63,721 nt of DNA from Oceanobacillus neutriphilus (GTDB lineage Bacteria; Bacillota; Bacilli; Bacillales; Amphibacillaceae): NCBI RefSeq assembly GCF_014645515.1, contig NZ_BMLW01000021.1, positions 1 through 63,721 on the forward strand, written 5' to 3'. The position numbers were made by a program, and so were the translations under genes. The notes below the pieces were generated by a model. The model searched no databases, was not told the origin of the DNA, and saw only the letters and a program-made list of their open reading frames with translations. Position 1 is the first letter of the stretch; each line of letters opens with the position of its first letter. Positions 63,484 to 63,721 of the stretch are shown piece by piece.

Positions 63484-63721
63484 TTATTCTGAAGCAAGTT
63501 TTTTAATATCTTCTTTACTTAGTTCAGTGATTTCTGCTATTTGGTCTATTGGCATTTTTCTTGCTATCAATTCTAAAGCTATTTCTTGATTTCGCTTTTT
63601 TATCCCTTCCTCTTTCCCTCTCTCAAAATAAGAATTCGGCAGCTGCATCACCATGTCTTTTTCCTCCTCCGGCAGATTTTCCATTTGCTCCATCATTTGT
63701 GCCTCCTCTTCTTTGTTTAAT
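63484..63721 (-). CDS. Rpn/PD-(D/E)XK transposase-like nuclease, C-terminus (partial)
   Basis: About 78 residues, open to the right edge. The tail EYMEQ-type Glu/Met-rich helix (MENLPEEEKDMVMQL), YFERGKEEGIKKRNQEIALEL near the middle (core ERGKEEGIKK) and the final IDQIAEITELSKEDIKKL match the C-terminal part of the Rpn/PDDEXK_2 family, which promotes RecA-independent recombination. The catalytic N-terminus lies outside the window. Confidence 0.7.
   Translation of the reverse strand, partial: LNKEEEAQMMEQMENLPEEEKDMVMQLPNSYFERGKEEGIKKRNQEIALELIARKMPIDQIAEITELSKEDIKKLASE

Noticed and set aside
1..63721. CRISPR array, tRNA or rRNA gene, complete insertion sequence or prophage
   Set aside because: No regularly spaced repeats, cloverleaf-like sequences, transposase genes with flanking inverted repeats or phage structural genes were noticed; only the partial Rpn-type gene at the right end is mobile-element-like.

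Overview
The window looks like the chromosome of a low-GC, salt-adapted Bacillaceae bacterium, most likely Oceanobacillus or a close relative. Grounds: AT-rich DNA with strong AGGAGG-type ribosome sites, many TTG and GTG starts, an OpuC osmolyte transporter, a preQ1-I riboswitch, CcpA-type cre sites, a YfmQ-like gene and a YcbLMNO-like cluster. The genus is an inference. No rRNA, tRNA, prophage, intact insertion sequence or CRISPR array was seen.

Left part (1-12.3 kb). Positions 1-760 hold repeats and gene debris: a hairpin leader in front of a gene leaving the window, a degraded coding stretch and a large palindromic repeat. Next come opuCA-CB-CC-CD (minus strand) and, divergently, a GbsR-type regulator heading an operon of a 3-dehydrocarnitine cleavage enzyme, L-carnitine dehydrogenase and betainyl-CoA thioesterase. 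Together these predict import of carnitine and its conversion to the compatible solute glycine betaine. A second copy of the hairpin leader, then a preQ1 riboswitch with queC-queD-queE, follow. Then come a YehR-like protein, a DUF1835 protein and a TSUP permease.

Middle (12.3-35 kb). A DASS carboxylate transporter with a TGTGA-N6-TCACA box and a BceAB-type peptide-antibiotic transporter without its own two-component system precede an AT-rich peptide-use operon: IclR regulator, DppD, DppF, an M19 dipeptidase homologue with an altered metal motif, binding lipoprotein, DppB, DppC and a proline-iminopeptidase-like hydrolase. Then follow an isochorismatase-type hydrolase, a NUDIX hydrolase, a uracil-DNA-glycosylase-like protein, a MocR regulator, small membrane proteins, D-cysteine desulfhydrase, AlkA and an est-type carboxylesterase broken by one extra T in a T8 run.

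Right part (35-63.7 kb). A catechol meta-cleavage operon (dmpC-E-F-G-H-I-B order) carries two cre-like sites, two palindromes in front and an IclR regulator behind; it lacks a ring hydroxylase and the dmpD branch. After it come a threonine-dehydratase-like enzyme, a TatD-type hydrolase, an SH3/amidase cell-wall hydrolase, a CynX-type MFS, a GNAT, a MarR/MFS drug-efflux pair with three matching operator candidates, and a YcbLMNO-like two-component/ABC cluster with a duplicated permease gene. The last cluster is a diaminopropionate ammonia-lyase, YgeY-type hydrolase, D-aminoacylase-like amidohydrolase, sodium symporter and GntR/FCD regulator: a compact and, to my knowledge, uncharacterised catabolic module and my best candidate for new biology. 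The window ends in the C-terminus of an Rpn-type nuclease and a frameshifted small ORF.
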